41,202 nt of DNA from a virus, in the IMG/VR virus record IMGVR_UViG_3300027969_000185, positions 1-41,202 of that record; one strand, given 5' to 3'. The translations under genes and the position numbers were made by a program. A model generated the notes under the pieces. It made no database searches and was not told the DNA's origin. It saw only the letters and a program-made list of their open reading frames with translations. This document shows positions 9,091 to 18,510 of the stretch, piece by piece (the stretch's first letter is position 1; every line of letters starts with the position of its first letter).

Positions 9091-9330
9091 ATGATACAAC
9101 ACGAAGTTAAAAACAGCGATGATTTATTAGCCTTTTTTGTCCATGAAGCAGAAAAAGGTAATAAACAATGGTTCGGTTGGTTGCAACAGAAGATGACCGG
9201 TATTACATTGATTCATCAGATTGCCGCCCGTCATGCAGACAAAATGTCTCCGGATGAAATAGTTGATTACGTCAATAGACTTAATAGTTCTATTTTTAAC
9301 CGCATGATTAAACCGGGTTCAATGCCATGA
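9091..9330 (+). CDS. Hypothetical protein before tail chaperones
   Basis: 79-aa, mostly helical, unrecognised. It begins MIQHEVKNSDDLLAFFVHEA and contains WFGWLQQKMTGITLIHQIAARH. The stop overlaps the start of the chaperone gene (ATGA), so it is co-translated with it. It may be an accessory tail assembly factor, but only context supports this. Confidence 0.7.
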   Translation: MIQHEVKNSDDLLAFFVHEAEKGNKQWFGWLQQKMTGITLIHQIAARHADKMSPDEIVDYVNRLNSSIFNRMIKPGSMP

Positions 9331-9845
9331 CTATTGCAACAAAATTCGGAAATAGCTACGAACAAATTCGAGCCGCATCCCGATTCAAAACAATTACCGT
9401 AAACTTAAACGATGTGCCGTTTGAGTTAAAAGTGCGCATTCCGGTCAAACGTGAATTGGAAGAATTGCAGAAATCAATCACAAATCCGGATGAGCAAGTA
9501 ATACAAAAGATTTACGATGACTTGACCAAGCCGTTAAAAGACAGCATTGCAGACGCGGGCGAAGGTTTTTTAGATGCTTTAAATGCCAAAGAAGAACAAA
9601 TCAGAGTTACAGAAAATGACTATTTTGTTGGCGGTCATTCAGTCAAACACGTTGCTACATTGACTGCCGTATGGCAACGACAAGTTGAGGGTTATTTTAA
9701 TTTGTTGCAATCCGCAACCGGCGAGCCAATAAACGAAACGTTTGACGAAATATCAGAAGAATTTCCCGAATCTGTAATCCGAGAAATTGTTGCCAAAATT
9801 GACGAAACAATTAAGCCCAATTATCGGGAAACGAAAAAAAACTAA
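9327..9845 (+). CDS. Tail assembly chaperone G-like
   Basis: 172-aa protein in the position of lambda gpG, between tail tube and tape measure. It contains FKTITVNLNDVPFELKVRIP and a C-terminal helical part ending in NYRETKKN. Its last codons form a perfect slippery heptamer (9836-9842), so a fraction of ribosomes should extend into the next frame to make a GT-type fusion of about 294 aa. The short product and the fusion bind the tape measure and recruit tail tube subunits in characterised phages. Confidence 0.88.
   Translation: MTIATKFGNSYEQIRAASRFKTITVNLNDVPFELKVRIPVKRELEELQKSITNPDEQVIQKIYDDLTKPLKDSIADAGEGFLDALNAKEEQIRVTENDYFVGGHSVKHVATLTAVWQRQVEGYFNLLQSATGEPINETFDEISEEFPESVIREIVAKIDETIKPNYRETKKN
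9836..9842 (+). promoter_or_regulatory. -1 programmed frameshift site (A AAA AAC)
   Basis: The heptamer A AAA AAC lies in the correct zero-frame phase (codons AAA at 9837 and AAC at 9840), one codon before the TAA at 9843. After a -1 slip the next codon starts at 9842, and that frame is open to 10210. This matches the G/GT arrangement of long-tailed phages. No clear downstream stimulatory stem was found by eye. Confidence 0.88.
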
Positions 9846-10210
9846 GAAGGTCATTACGGGCACAAGTTCGGGCCGCAATGATCTACAACGGGCACACACC
9901 GGACACAGTTGATGCAATAGACGAAGAAACGTTTACTGAAATCTGCGTTTTGTTCCATGATGGAATAGTAGGCGGGCGCGGAGTTTATGATGCGCTGACC
10001 CCGTTGACTACGGCGGTTTTTAATTACATAAGAAAACCCGAATCTCCGGCTTATAAATCTACACAGATTTTCCCTTGGGTGGTAGAGTACGATGAAAATC
10101 CTGACCAAGAGTATGACAAAGCGCAAGCCGGTTTAATGGCATTTATGTCCCAAGCACCCGGATTTATAAAGGAGAGATTCAATGGCGGTACAAATCCAAT
10201 ACAAGGTTGA
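9842..10210 (+). CDS. Tail assembly chaperone T extension (frameshift product)
   Basis: Open frame entered by the -1 slip at 9836-9842, adding about 122 residues (LRRSLRAQVRAAMIYNGH and onward) to the 172-aa chaperone. It could also start independently at the ATG at 9878 to make 110 aa, but the slippery site makes the fusion the better reading. Residues include TEICVLFHDGIVGGRGVYDAL and KPESPAYKSTQIFPWV. Its 3' end overlaps the next gene by 29 bases. Confidence 0.8.
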   Translation, partial: LRRSLRAQVRAAMIYNGHTPDTVDAIDEETFTEICVLFHDGIVGGRGVYDALTPLTTAVFNYIRKPESPAYKSTQIFPWVVEYDENPDQEYDKAQAGLMAFMSQAPGFIKERFNGGTNPIQG

Positions 10211-10733
10211 AGGCTTTGCGGAGTTGATGAACCAACTGAATTCTTTTAAAGAAGAAATTGGCAAGCAAAAGACCGACCGTATTTGGCGAAACCTTGTAAA
10301 AAAGTCTGCCGAACCTATTCTTCAGGCAGTAAAAGCCGGTGCGCCAAAAGACACAGAACAGCTAGCAGACAGAATCTACATGAAGGTTAGAAGGCCAAGG
10401 CGACAAGATAAAACAGGCAAGTTTTACGCGGGCGAAGAATATTTTGCACGTATTTTGGCAAGCCCGTTACGCGATGAATCTCGCAAACATTTAATCCTGA
10501 CCAAGCGCAAAAAGAAAAATGGCGATGCTATTTTTTCTACTGTATGGCGCGGAAAAAAACCAGTTGCCGTTTCGCAAGAGTTTGGTAACGCCCGTGTGCC
10601 GGCGACATTCTTTATGCGAAATGGTTTAAAACGTGCGCAACGTCAATCAGTTGATACGATGGTTGCATTACTTAAAATTGAAATTGCCGAGTTAAGCCGC
10701 AAGCGTAATCGGGCGGCATCCGCAAGGGGTTAA
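10182..10733 (+). CDS. HK97 gp10-like tail component
   Basis: 183-aa protein with the typical gp10 family layout: an N-terminal VEGFAELMNQLNSFKEEI helix, an AVKAGAPKDTEQLAD segment, and a C-terminal EFGNARVPATFFMRNGL motif. A GGAGAG ribosome site five bases before the ATG confirms the start inside the preceding gene. In many genomes this family sits just before the tail terminator; here it lies after the chaperones. Confidence 0.82.
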   Translation: MAVQIQYKVEGFAELMNQLNSFKEEIGKQKTDRIWRNLVKKSAEPILQAVKAGAPKDTEQLADRIYMKVRRPRRQDKTGKFYAGEEYFARILASPLRDESRKHLILTKRKKKNGDAIFSTVWRGKKPVAVSQEFGNARVPATFFMRNGLKRAQRQSVDTMVALLKIEIAELSRKRNRAASARG

Positions 10734-10735
10734 GA

Positions 10736-13117
10736 ATGGCAGATATAGCATCGCTTTCCGTAAAGCTAGGACTTGTTACCGTTGAATGGGATAGCAAAGT
10801 CGAGGGCGCAAAAAAGCAAGCTGTAGAGTTACAGAAGGCATTTGACCGATTGGGCGGCGGTGTAAAAATATTAGCTGACCATTGGAGGCAATTTGGAGGC
10901 GTACTTGGTGCGGTAAGTTTTGCAACAATCATTCAGCAAACATTTGAGTTTACTGACCAAATTACCGACCTTGCAAAAGCATTTGATATTACCGTTTCAG
11001 AAACTTTGGCATTTAGAGATGCTTTGGTTTCTGCCGGTGCAAAAGCTGACGGTGCTGAAAAGATTATGTCAACCTTGTTTAGCAAGATTGATGAAGGTCG
11101 GCAAGGAAATGATGCGGTTGTTGCTCAGTTTGAAAAGCTAGGCATAACGTTTTCTGACCTAAAAGAGTTAAGTCCTTATGATGCAATCATTCAGGTATCA
11201 AAAGGCTTTGAAAATTTAAACGACACTTTTGAACGCACAAAAGCAATTAAAGAGTTTTTTGGTAAGCAAGGAATTGGTTTATCTATTGCAGATATTAACG
11301 ATGCGCTTGCACAAGGCACAAGCAAAAATGATAAATACGCTGATGCTATTGAAAAAGTTGGGCAAGTAAGTGATAACGTTAAGCGAAGTCTTGAAAATTT
11401 AAAAATTGCTTTAGCCGGATTAATGGGTCAGTTTGCATTGCCCGGCGGCGTTGTTAGTGCAGAAAAGTTTACGCAAATTCTTTCAGCATTAGCGGCGGGC
11501 GGTATTGCATTAGGTATTGCAAAGATTGCCGTAGCGTTTGTTGAATTAACCCGAGCCATACTTGCGGCCCGCACGGCGGCGGCTTTATTTAATTTGACTG
11601 CCGGCGGCGCAAGCCCAATTGGTATTGCTATTAAGTTACTTGCGGCGGGCGCGGCGGCAATTGTTTATTTTAAAGGCGACCCAACGGCGGGCGGTAAAGA
11701 ATCATTTGCAGACCAATTAAATGCTAGCAATGAAAAAGACAAAGACATTTTTGCTACAGCAACCGGCGGCGCAACAAATGACCCCGTAAAGCAATCTGCA
11801 GAAGAAGAAATTAACTTTACAAAAGCGGCAAAAGCAAAGCAAGCGCAAGTTAATTTAACAAGGGCATTGCTTTCACTTGACAGAGAACGTGCAAAATTAG
11901 CAGATGATTTTTTAAACAAAGATGATTTAAGCAATCAATATAGAAATATTGAGTTAGGACAACGAGAAAAAATATTACAAATAAATGCGAAGTTGGCTCA
12001 AGAATTGTCAGTTATGGATGGCGAGAAAAGTGCCGGTTTAATTTTACAAACAAAAGAATTAGCCGCCGCCGAAATTGGCAGAGCAAATCAAGAAGCCGGA
12101 GACAAAAAACGGTTAGCACGTTTGCAGTACGAGCATGCATTAAAAATGAAACAGATGGAGTCGGAAAACGATTACCTTCGGACACTTAATTTACAAGGCG
12201 CAGATAACGACCAACAAACCGCCGCGCAAATGGCAGAAGCAGAAGATATGCGCATTAGGGCAAGATTTGATTTATCAAACCAAGTTAAAGAAACTGTACG
12301 ATTAGCAGACGTTGAAAATCAACGACAAAAATTTGGTCAAACTTTATTAATGCAAGACCAACGTTCTGCAGACTTAGCACTTGAACGATACGATTTAGAA
12401 TTAAAAATTGGCGACTACAAACGTGAAGCAATGAAAAGGGGCGAGACAAATCCTGCAGTATTGCAAGCAATGGAAGATGATTTGCGGCGAGTTGGCGATG
12501 AGGCAATTCGCTTAAAGCAAAAAAATATTGATGCACAGCGCACTTTTGAATACGGTTGGGCACAGGCTTACCATTCATTTATTGATGACGCAAACAATGC
12601 CGCCCAAACTGCCCGCGATACTTTTAATGTTTTTACAGGCAATATTGGTGCGGCAATTGACAATTTTGTAAGAGGCGGCAAGAGTGCTTTTAAAGATTTA
12701 GCGCGAAGCGTTATACAAGATTTAATTGCCATACAGATGAAAGCGCAAGCAATGCGGTTTTTAAATGCCGCATTTGGAATGATGAGTGGCGGCAACCCTG
12801 CATTGTCAAGTCAATACTCTTTAGATTTTGCCGGAGTCAAGTTAGGTTCTCGGGCATCCGGCGGGCCGGTAACTGCAGACAATCCGTATGTGGTTGGAGA
12901 AAATGGTCCGGAATTATTTTTACCAAATAAATCAGGTTCGATTATTCCGAATCATGCAATGGGTTCAATAGGCGGCGCAACAAACGTTACAAACAACTAC
13001 ATTAATGCAATTGACGTAAAGTCATTTGAGGATAGGTTGCTAAATAGTTCATCTGCAATTTGGGCGGCAAATCAATATGCAAATAAGTCACTTGCAGTCA
13101 GTAGAGGTCGAGCATGA
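10736..13117 (+). CDS. Tape measure protein
   Basis: 793-aa protein that sets tail length and is ejected with DNA. The N-terminal third has helices with FTDQITDLAKAFDITVSETL. Hydrophobic segments near residues 245-300 (ILSALAAGGIALGIAKIAVA; IAIKLLAAGAAAIVYF) could insert into the host membrane. A long charged coiled coil spans about 370-610, and the C-terminus has the lambda-tape-type FVRGGKSAFKDLARSVIQDL followed by a Gly/Ser-rich VVGENGPELFLPNKSGSI. At about 0.15 nm per residue the tail would be near 120 nm. The stop overlaps the next start. Confidence 0.93.
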   Translation: MADIASLSVKLGLVTVEWDSKVEGAKKQAVELQKAFDRLGGGVKILADHWRQFGGVLGAVSFATIIQQTFEFTDQITDLAKAFDITVSETLAFRDALVSAGAKADGAEKIMSTLFSKIDEGRQGNDAVVAQFEKLGITFSDLKELSPYDAIIQVSKGFENLNDTFERTKAIKEFFGKQGIGLSIADINDALAQGTSKNDKYADAIEKVGQVSDNVKRSLENLKIALAGLMGQFALPGGVVSAEKFTQILSALAAGGIALGIAKIAVAFVELTRAILAARTAAALFNLTAGGASPIGIAIKLLAAGAAAIVYFKGDPTAGGKESFADQLNASNEKDKDIFATATGGATNDPVKQSAEEEINFTKAAKAKQAQVNLTRALLSLDRERAKLADDFLNKDDLSNQYRNIELGQREKILQINAKLAQELSVMDGEKSAGLILQTKELAAAEIGRANQEAGDKKRLARLQYEHALKMKQMESENDYLRTLNLQGADNDQQTAAQMAEAEDMRIRARFDLSNQVKETVRLADVENQRQKFGQTLLMQDQRSADLALERYDLELKIGDYKREAMKRGETNPAVLQAMEDDLRRVGDEAIRLKQKNIDAQRTFEYGWAQAYHSFIDDANNAAQTARDTFNVFTGNIGAAIDNFVRGGKSAFKDLARSVIQDLIAIQMKAQAMRFLNAAFGMMSGGNPALSSQYSLDFAGVKLGSRASGGPVTADNPYVVGENGPELFLPNKSGSIIPNHAMGSIGGATNVTNNYINAIDVKSFEDRLLNSSSAIWAANQYANKSLAVSRGRA

Positions 13118-13710
13118 GTTTTCAAACTATTTTTGAGATACAACAATCCATGACGGTGGACAACCGCCGTATGGTAGGGCAACAAGTTGCGCGGTCAGGA
13201 TATATTACCGTAGCGCAATACATGACTGCTGTGCCTTGGGTTTTTACAATCACTCCGCACGATTATTTGTATTACCCGCAAGTCAGGGATGTAATTCAAG
13301 CCATTGACAACAAAGACAGACAGTTAGCCGAATCAATTAGTTTTGCAAGTTCCAATTTATCGTGGTTTGTTGCTATGCGCGGAACAGCAACAACCGCAAT
13401 ATTAAATGGTACGCCCGCCGCCAATACGCAAACACTTGCGCTTACATCAAACGGTACATTCAAAGCCGGAGATTTTGTAATGGTTGGCGGATATGTTTAC
13501 AAAGTTACAGCAGACAGCGCGGGTTCGTCAATTAACATTCACAGGCCATTGATAGGCGCACCCACATCAGGCGCGGCTTTAGCATTAGGTACTGCTTGCA
13601 CCTTTAGCGTGGTCGCCGAAGTTTGCCCGACATACACTTTAAATCCAATGGCGAATGGTGCTTATGTGCAATGGGACCAACCTTTTGTTTTTAGGGAATA
13701 CATTACATGA
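13114..13710 (+). CDS. Minor tail protein
   Basis: 198-aa protein immediately after the tape measure, where distal-tail or L/M-type proteins are encoded. Features: MTVDNRRMVGQQVARSGYIT at the start, a central insertion with TSNGTFKAGDFVMVGGYVYK that resembles a small beta domain, and a C-terminal QWDQPFVFREYIT. Exact family not recognised; tail tip location is inferred from order and 4-base overlaps on both sides. Confidence 0.7.
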   Translation: MSFQTIFEIQQSMTVDNRRMVGQQVARSGYITVAQYMTAVPWVFTITPHDYLYYPQVRDVIQAIDNKDRQLAESISFASSNLSWFVAMRGTATTAILNGTPAANTQTLALTSNGTFKAGDFVMVGGYVYKVTADSAGSSINIHRPLIGAPTSGAALALGTACTFSVVAEVCPTYTLNPMANGAYVQWDQPFVFREYIT

Positions 13711-14375
13711 CGACAATTAATGCGGTAACCGGAACGCAGATTAATCATGCAGAGTTTGTGCGCCTTACAGTTGGTACGGCACTAGATGTCTATACGTTTT
13801 CTAATGCACCCGCACCAATAACAATTGACGGTATAACGTTTGCAAATCTTGGGGCATTGTTAAACGTAGGCGATGTACAGCGCGACATTAAAGCAACCTC
13901 CGATGACATGACAATTGCATTAACCGGAATCGACCCTACAAACGTTGGCATTATTTTAGGTAGCGAAATTAAAGGTTCGCTTGTCGAAATATGGCGAGGG
14001 TTTTTTGATTCGAACAATCAGATTATTACAACTCCAACGCAACAATTTTTTAAACGGTATCAAGGCATTATTAACAGCGTTTCAATTACAGAAGATTTTG
14101 ATACGCAAACTAGAATTCGAGTTGCAACTTGTAACATATCTTGTTCGTCAATGCGCCGCGTTCTTGAGAACAGAATGTCAGGCGTAAAAACAAATAAGCG
14201 AATGTGGCAATACTCATATCCGGCAGATGTTTCAATGAGTAGAGTAGCTGAAATTGCAAATAGTTATTTTGATTTTGGTTCGCCGCCAAAAACACAAACC
14301 CAAGCAAGCGAAACAACCGTTACGATGGACACCGGCGGCGGGGGAGATAGCGGTGGCGATGGCGGGTCGCCATGA
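13707..14375 (+). CDS. Minor tail protein (DUF2163/hub-like)
   Basis: 222-aa protein with ITIDGITFANLGALLNVGD, then LTGIDPTNVGIILGSEI and VEIWRGFFDSNNQI, a pattern seen in DUF2163-type minor tail proteins that join the tail tip to the hub. The C-terminus is low complexity and Gly/Asp-rich (DTGGGGDSGGDGGSP), and is probably disordered. Cysteines occur as TCNISCSS. It overlaps neighbours by four bases on both sides, indicating one translational unit. Confidence 0.7.
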   Translation: MTTINAVTGTQINHAEFVRLTVGTALDVYTFSNAPAPITIDGITFANLGALLNVGDVQRDIKATSDDMTIALTGIDPTNVGIILGSEIKGSLVEIWRGFFDSNNQIITTPTQQFFKRYQGIINSVSITEDFDTQTRIRVATCNISCSSMRRVLENRMSGVKTNKRMWQYSYPADVSMSRVAEIANSYFDFGSPPKTQTQASETTVTMDTGGGGDSGGDGGSP

Positions 14376-14818
14376 TAAGACTTGCGACACGAAACGATAT
14401 ACCAAGATTATTAGAAATTGTAGAGGCTTATGCATATGAAAACCCAATTAAAAAACTTTCTGAACAAAATAACCACTTCCCTCGGTACGTTGAAGAATTA
14501 TTGTTTAGCATTATTTCGGGGCGCGGTTTTATCTACATTGACTCGCATCTCCGTGGTGCGATTGTGGCTTATAGAACGGGTAACATTTGGTCGCCCAAAG
14601 TAAAAGAATTAAACGAACTTCTTTGGTGGGTTGAACCTGAACACCGTAACGGTACAGTAGGCGGTAGGCTTTGGAAAGCATTTGACGATACAGCAAATGA
14701 GATGCTTAAAAATGGTACGGTTGATATTGTTATTACTTCCGTTTCAGCAAATGGGCCATTGATTGATTACCGAAAGCGCGGGTATGCCGCGATTGGTGCA
14801 AGTTTTGTAAAGGAATAG
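14372..14818 (+). CDS. GNAT-family acetyltransferase in tail cluster
   Basis: 148-aa GNAT-like protein. It begins with MIRLATRNDIPRLLEIVEAY, the usual N-terminal strand and helix, and its acetyl-CoA-binding motif A region reads WWVEPEHRNGTVGGRLWKAF. The end YRKRGYAAIGASFVKE is typical. GNAT-like proteins of this size recur between hub and J-like genes of siphoviruses, where their substrate is unknown. Modification of a tail protein is possible but unsupported here. Confidence 0.75.
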   Translation: MIRLATRNDIPRLLEIVEAYAYENPIKKLSEQNNHFPRYVEELLFSIISGRGFIYIDSHLRGAIVAYRTGNIWSPKVKELNELLWWVEPEHRNGTVGGRLWKAFDDTANEMLKNGTVDIVITSVSANGPLIDYRKRGYAAIGASFVKE

Positions 14819-14820
14819 AA

Positions 14821-17800
14821 ATGGTTGGAACGTTAATTGTTGCGGCATACGCGGGCACTACGGCGGCGGGTGTAGCCGCGTCTTTTGCTTTGACTGCGGC
14901 GGCGTTTGCAGTTAACTTTGCCATTTCGCAAATTGTTACCCGTATGTTTATGGACAATCCCGAAGGTCAGCAAGACATGGGAGTTCGGCAACAAGTACCG
15001 CCAAGCAACGTAAATGCAATACCCGTTGTTTACGGCGATGCTTATATGGGCGGCACATTTGTTGATGCGGTATTGACAACTGACCAACGCAAAATGTATT
15101 ACGTTTTGGCGGTTTCTAGCATTAGTCCAAATGGTCAATTTGCTTTTGACCAAACGGATATGTATTACGGCGACCAGTTAATTACATTTTCGGGCGCAGA
15201 ACCCGGTAAGGTGGTTTCGTTAACTGACCAAGCTACAAACGTAGATACTAAAATTGACGGTAATTTATTTATTTATTTGTTTACGTCAAATCAAGCCGGA
15301 ACAATTACGGCATTAAATAGTAGCGGTGCAATGCCAAGTACGATTATGGGCGGCGCAGATATTGCAGTTGCACAACGTTGGCCCGCAAGCGGAAGGCAAA
15401 TGAATGGTTTGGCTTTTGCTATTGTTGTTTTAAATTACAACCGAGATGCAAATACAACAAGTTTGCAACCAATAACGTTTCATGTTGCGCATACATTAAA
15501 TGGCACGGGAGTGGCAAAGCCCGGTGACGTATGGTATGACTACATTACCAATTCAATTTACGGTGGTGCAGTTGATGCCGCATTTGTAGACAGCGCAAGC
15601 GCAACTGCTTTAAATGCATACAGCGATGCAACCATACCTTATACGCCATCCGGTGGAGGTTCTGCAACACAAGCAAGATACCGAATTAACGGCGTATTAG
15701 ATGCGGGGCAAACCGTTCTGTCAAACCTTGACCGAATTATGTCTGCTTGCGACTCGTGGATGACATACAGCGCGGCTTTGGGCAAATGGTCAGTAGTAAT
15801 TAACAAGCCTGAATCTACCGCATACGCGTTTACTGACAACAATATTGTCGGAGATATACGAGTAAGTGCAAGCGACATTACCGCATCAATTAATCAAGTA
15901 GAAGCACGTTTCCCGTTTAAAGAAAACAGAGACCAAGCTAATTTTGTATTTTTGGCTTTGCAAGAACTAAACCCCGCATTGCTGTATCCCAATGAGCCGG
16001 TTAATAAATATTCAATAACTTACGACCTTGTAAATGATTCTGTACAGGTAACTTATCTTGCAAACAGATTACTTGAGCAAGCCCGAGAAGATTTAAACGT
16101 TATTTTTAATACAACTTATTACGGCATACAAGTTGATGCCGGCAACGTTGTTTCTGTAACTAATAGCGACTACGGTTGGAATGCAAAGTTATTCCGCGTA
16201 ATGAAGGTTATGGAATCTTCTTTACCGGATGGTAGTCTAGGTGCGCGGCTAGAGTTAAGCGAGTACAGCGCGGCGGTATACGATAATGCAAGTATTGTTG
16301 AATATAGTCCAGTACCAAATAGCGGCTTGCCTTCTGTATCTTATTTTTCACCGTTAAGTGCGCCAACCGTAGTAGGGTATCCATCGGCTAGTGTTCCAAA
16401 CTTTGCTGTAACAATTGTTACGCCAACAACCGGTCGAGTAACTTACGGCAATTTGTTTTATACGACAACGCCCGGAGATGCAACATCGTGGAAATTATTA
16501 GCAACTGCTGAGTCTGCTAATTCTGTACCCGTAGCCAATAGTGCTTCGTATACATTTTTAAATCAAGTTTTAAATACAGGCACTTATTATTTTGCTTTTG
16601 TTGTTGGCAATGATATTAGTCAATCTGTATTAAGTCCTGTAAGTACAGCATTTGTATGGGGTCCAATAGCCCCGACCGGTGCAACGGGTGCAACGGGTGC
16701 AACGGGTTCAACAGGGTCAACGGGTTCGACAGGTTCAACGGGTGCAACCGGCGCAACTGGTACGGCGGGTACAAATGGAGATGCCGGATTAACCGCATTA
16801 ACAGCTTACAGGGTGCAAAGTCAAAGCGATGCCGCGCCAACCTTTACTACGCCAACTTCCGGTGCAACTGCACCTAGTGGTTGGTCATTAACCGCATCAG
16901 CCGTTACCGTTGGTCAAGTGATGTGGTACATACAAGGTCGTTACAACTCAAATGCGACTACGGTTGGCGGTGTAGGTGCAAACACTACCGCGTGGACAGG
17001 ACCAATTGCGGCAAGTATTTTCCAAGATATTCGGTCGGATAATTGGAATGGTAGTAATCCTCCTACCGTTGGAACGCCCGCAACGTATGGAACAGTTGGT
17101 TACTATATTCAGCAATCAACCGGCAATATGTTCTTAAACAGCATCTATGGTCGAGGCGTTGCAGAATTTGATGGATTTAATAATTTAGGTGGTTCGGGTT
17201 GCGCTATTAATGTTAATGCGTCAATGACGCAAACGATTGGTGGTTACTTTAATGCCGGTGCGGGCGGTAGATCAATTTCAGCTAATGGCGGCACGGGAAA
17301 AATTGGAATCTATACTCATGGCTATAACGGCAATGGTTTAGAAGCATATTCTTTTGGTGCAACTGGTTACGCGATTCGTACAGAACATGCATTTGCATTA
17401 CCCGCTTTATACATTTCTAACGGCATAATTCGTTGGGGTGTTTACGACATTGCCGCGCCCGCAGGTTCTACAAGTACATTTTTAAGAAATGACGGTCAAT
17501 GGGCAACGCCATCTTCAAGCGGAGTATCTAGTCTTGCAACTAGCAATAGTTCTAGCGGTTTAACTCTTTCGGCTTCAGCATCAACTGGTGCGGTAACGTT
17601 GACTTTATCGGGTACGCCTACAAACGCAACCAATGCAACCAATGCAACCAATGCAACAAACGCAACAAACGCAACTTATGCAACTTATGGAACTTACGCT
17701 GATTATTTAGGCGGTTATTCAGGTTCTGAGTACGGAAGAATTTTTGCCGGTAATCCAGGCTACGGAACTGCTAATGCCGCCGGTTCCGGTATGAATTTTG

Positions 17801-18162
17801 TAACGGGGTCAGGACTTGTTGGTACATACAACTTTTTTGGTAGTGGCAACACATTAACGTTGCAAGCTGTATCCGACAAACGTTTAAAAGATAACGTAAA
17901 AGATGAAGCCTTTGGTTTAGATTTTGTAAAACAACTTCGACCAATAACATTTACGCGTAATGACATTCCGCAAGCAACTAAATTTCATGGATTTTTAGCT
18001 GACGATGTTCAAATGCTTGTTACAGATACTAACGATTCATTAAATCAAACACACGAAAACGGCATCAAAAGCCTAGATTACATTGGTTTAATTAGCGTAC
18101 TAAGCAAAGCAATACAAGAATTAAATGCTAAAGTTGAAACATTAGAAGCAAAGGTGAAATGA
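14821..18162 (+). CDS. J-like tail tip protein with collagen stretch and S74 domain
   Basis: 1113-aa central tail tip/host specificity protein. Residues 1-40 are hydrophobic and Ala-rich. Residues 60-500 resemble lambda J-type hub domains (IPVVYGDAYMGGTFVDAVLT; YDLVNDSVQVTYLANRLLEQ). About residue 618 starts a short collagen-like run ([13 protein letters not shown]). A NAT-triplet repeat lies near residue 940. The last 96 residues are a peptidase_S74 intramolecular chaperone beginning SDKRLKDNVKD with candidate autocleavage Ser1018, ending in a coiled coil. S74 domains trimerise fibres and then cut themselves off. This protein probably combines tail tip and fibre functions. Confidence 0.87.
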   Translation: MVGTLIVAAYAGTTAAGVAASFALTAAAFAVNFAISQIVTRMFMDNPEGQQDMGVRQQVPPSNVNAIPVVYGDAYMGGTFVDAVLTTDQRKMYYVLAVSSISPNGQFAFDQTDMYYGDQLITFSGAEPGKVVSLTDQATNVDTKIDGNLFIYLFTSNQAGTITALNSSGAMPSTIMGGADIAVAQRWPASGRQMNGLAFAIVVLNYNRDANTTSLQPITFHVAHTLNGTGVAKPGDVWYDYITNSIYGGAVDAAFVDSASATALNAYSDATIPYTPSGGGSATQARYRINGVLDAGQTVLSNLDRIMSACDSWMTYSAALGKWSVVINKPESTAYAFTDNNIVGDIRVSASDITASINQVEARFPFKENRDQANFVFLALQELNPALLYPNEPVNKYSITYDLVNDSVQVTYLANRLLEQAREDLNVIFNTTYYGIQVDAGNVVSVTNSDYGWNAKLFRVMKVMESSLPDGSLGARLELSEYSAAVYDNASIVEYSPVPNSGLPSVSYFSPLSAPTVVGYPSASVPNFAVTIVTPTTGRVTYGNLFYTTTPGDATSWKLLATAESANSVPVANSASYTFLNQVLNTGTYYFAFVVGNDISQSVLSPVSTAFVWGPIAPTGATGATGATGSTGSTGSTGSTGATGATGTAGTNGDAGLTALTAYRVQSQSDAAPTFTTPTSGATAPSGWSLTASAVTVGQVMWYIQGRYNSNATTVGGVGANTTAWTGPIAASIFQDIRSDNWNGSNPPTVGTPATYGTVGYYIQQSTGNMFLNSIYGRGVAEFDGFNNLGGSGCAINVNASMTQTIGGYFNAGAGGRSISANGGTGKIGIYTHGYNGNGLEAYSFGATGYAIRTEHAFALPALYISNGIIRWGVYDIAAPAGSTSTFLRNDGQWATPSSSGVSSLATSNSSSGLTLSASASTGAVTLTLSGTPTNATNATNATNATNATNATYATYGTYADYLGGYSGSEYGRIFAGNPGYGTANAAGSGMNFVTGSGLVGTYNFFGSGNTLTLQAVSDKRLKDNVKDEAFGLDFVKQLRPITFTRNDIPQATKFHGFLADDVQMLVTDTNDSLNQTHENGIKSLDYIGLISVLSKAIQELNAKVETLEAKVK

Positions 18163-18440
18163 TGCCAAGAGAAATAAACATTCCCGCGCAACAAATTTAT
18201 GAAGATATTTATTCGTTGCAAGAATTACCTGAAGCACAAAGTGTTCGGGTGGTTGTTTGTGTTACGACCCAAGAGGGTGAATTTATTGTGCCAAGTCAAT
18301 GCCAAGAGTACATGATTACTGGAGAAATGTACGTTGAACTAAATTCTGCAAATCCTTCATGGAATCCAACAAAACCGGCAGGCACTTATTTCAATGCAGA
18401 TTTATGGCATTTTATTGATTTAATTAAACAAGCCGCATAA
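18159..18440 (+). CDS. Hypothetical protein after J-like gene
   Basis: 93-aa unrecognised protein, start overlapping the upstream stop (ATGA). It contains AQQIYEDIYSLQELPEAQSV and a hydrophobic VRVVVCVTTQEGEF stretch. No signal peptide. It may be a tail fibre assembly factor given its place between J-like and fibre genes, but there is no motif to prove it. A second ATG three bases on could be the real start. Confidence 0.7.
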   Translation: MMPREINIPAQQIYEDIYSLQELPEAQSVRVVVCVTTQEGEFIVPSQCQEYMITGEMYVELNSANPSWNPTKPAGTYFNADLWHFIDLIKQAA

Positions 18441-18510
18441 AATCACGATAAGACAAGAAACCAATGGCCCGTGGGAATCACGGTGTTCTTACTGAGTTCA
18501 GGGGACTGCT

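Noticed and set aside
9878-10210. Independent 110-aa gene starting at the ATG at 9878
   Set aside because: No good ribosome site, while the frame is open back to an exact A AAA AAC slippery site; the frameshift fusion is the better explanation.
18469-18483. Small hairpin CCGTG-GGAAT-CACGG as a terminator
   Set aside because: Only five base pairs and no following T tract; at most a weak local structure in the 70-bp gap before 18511.
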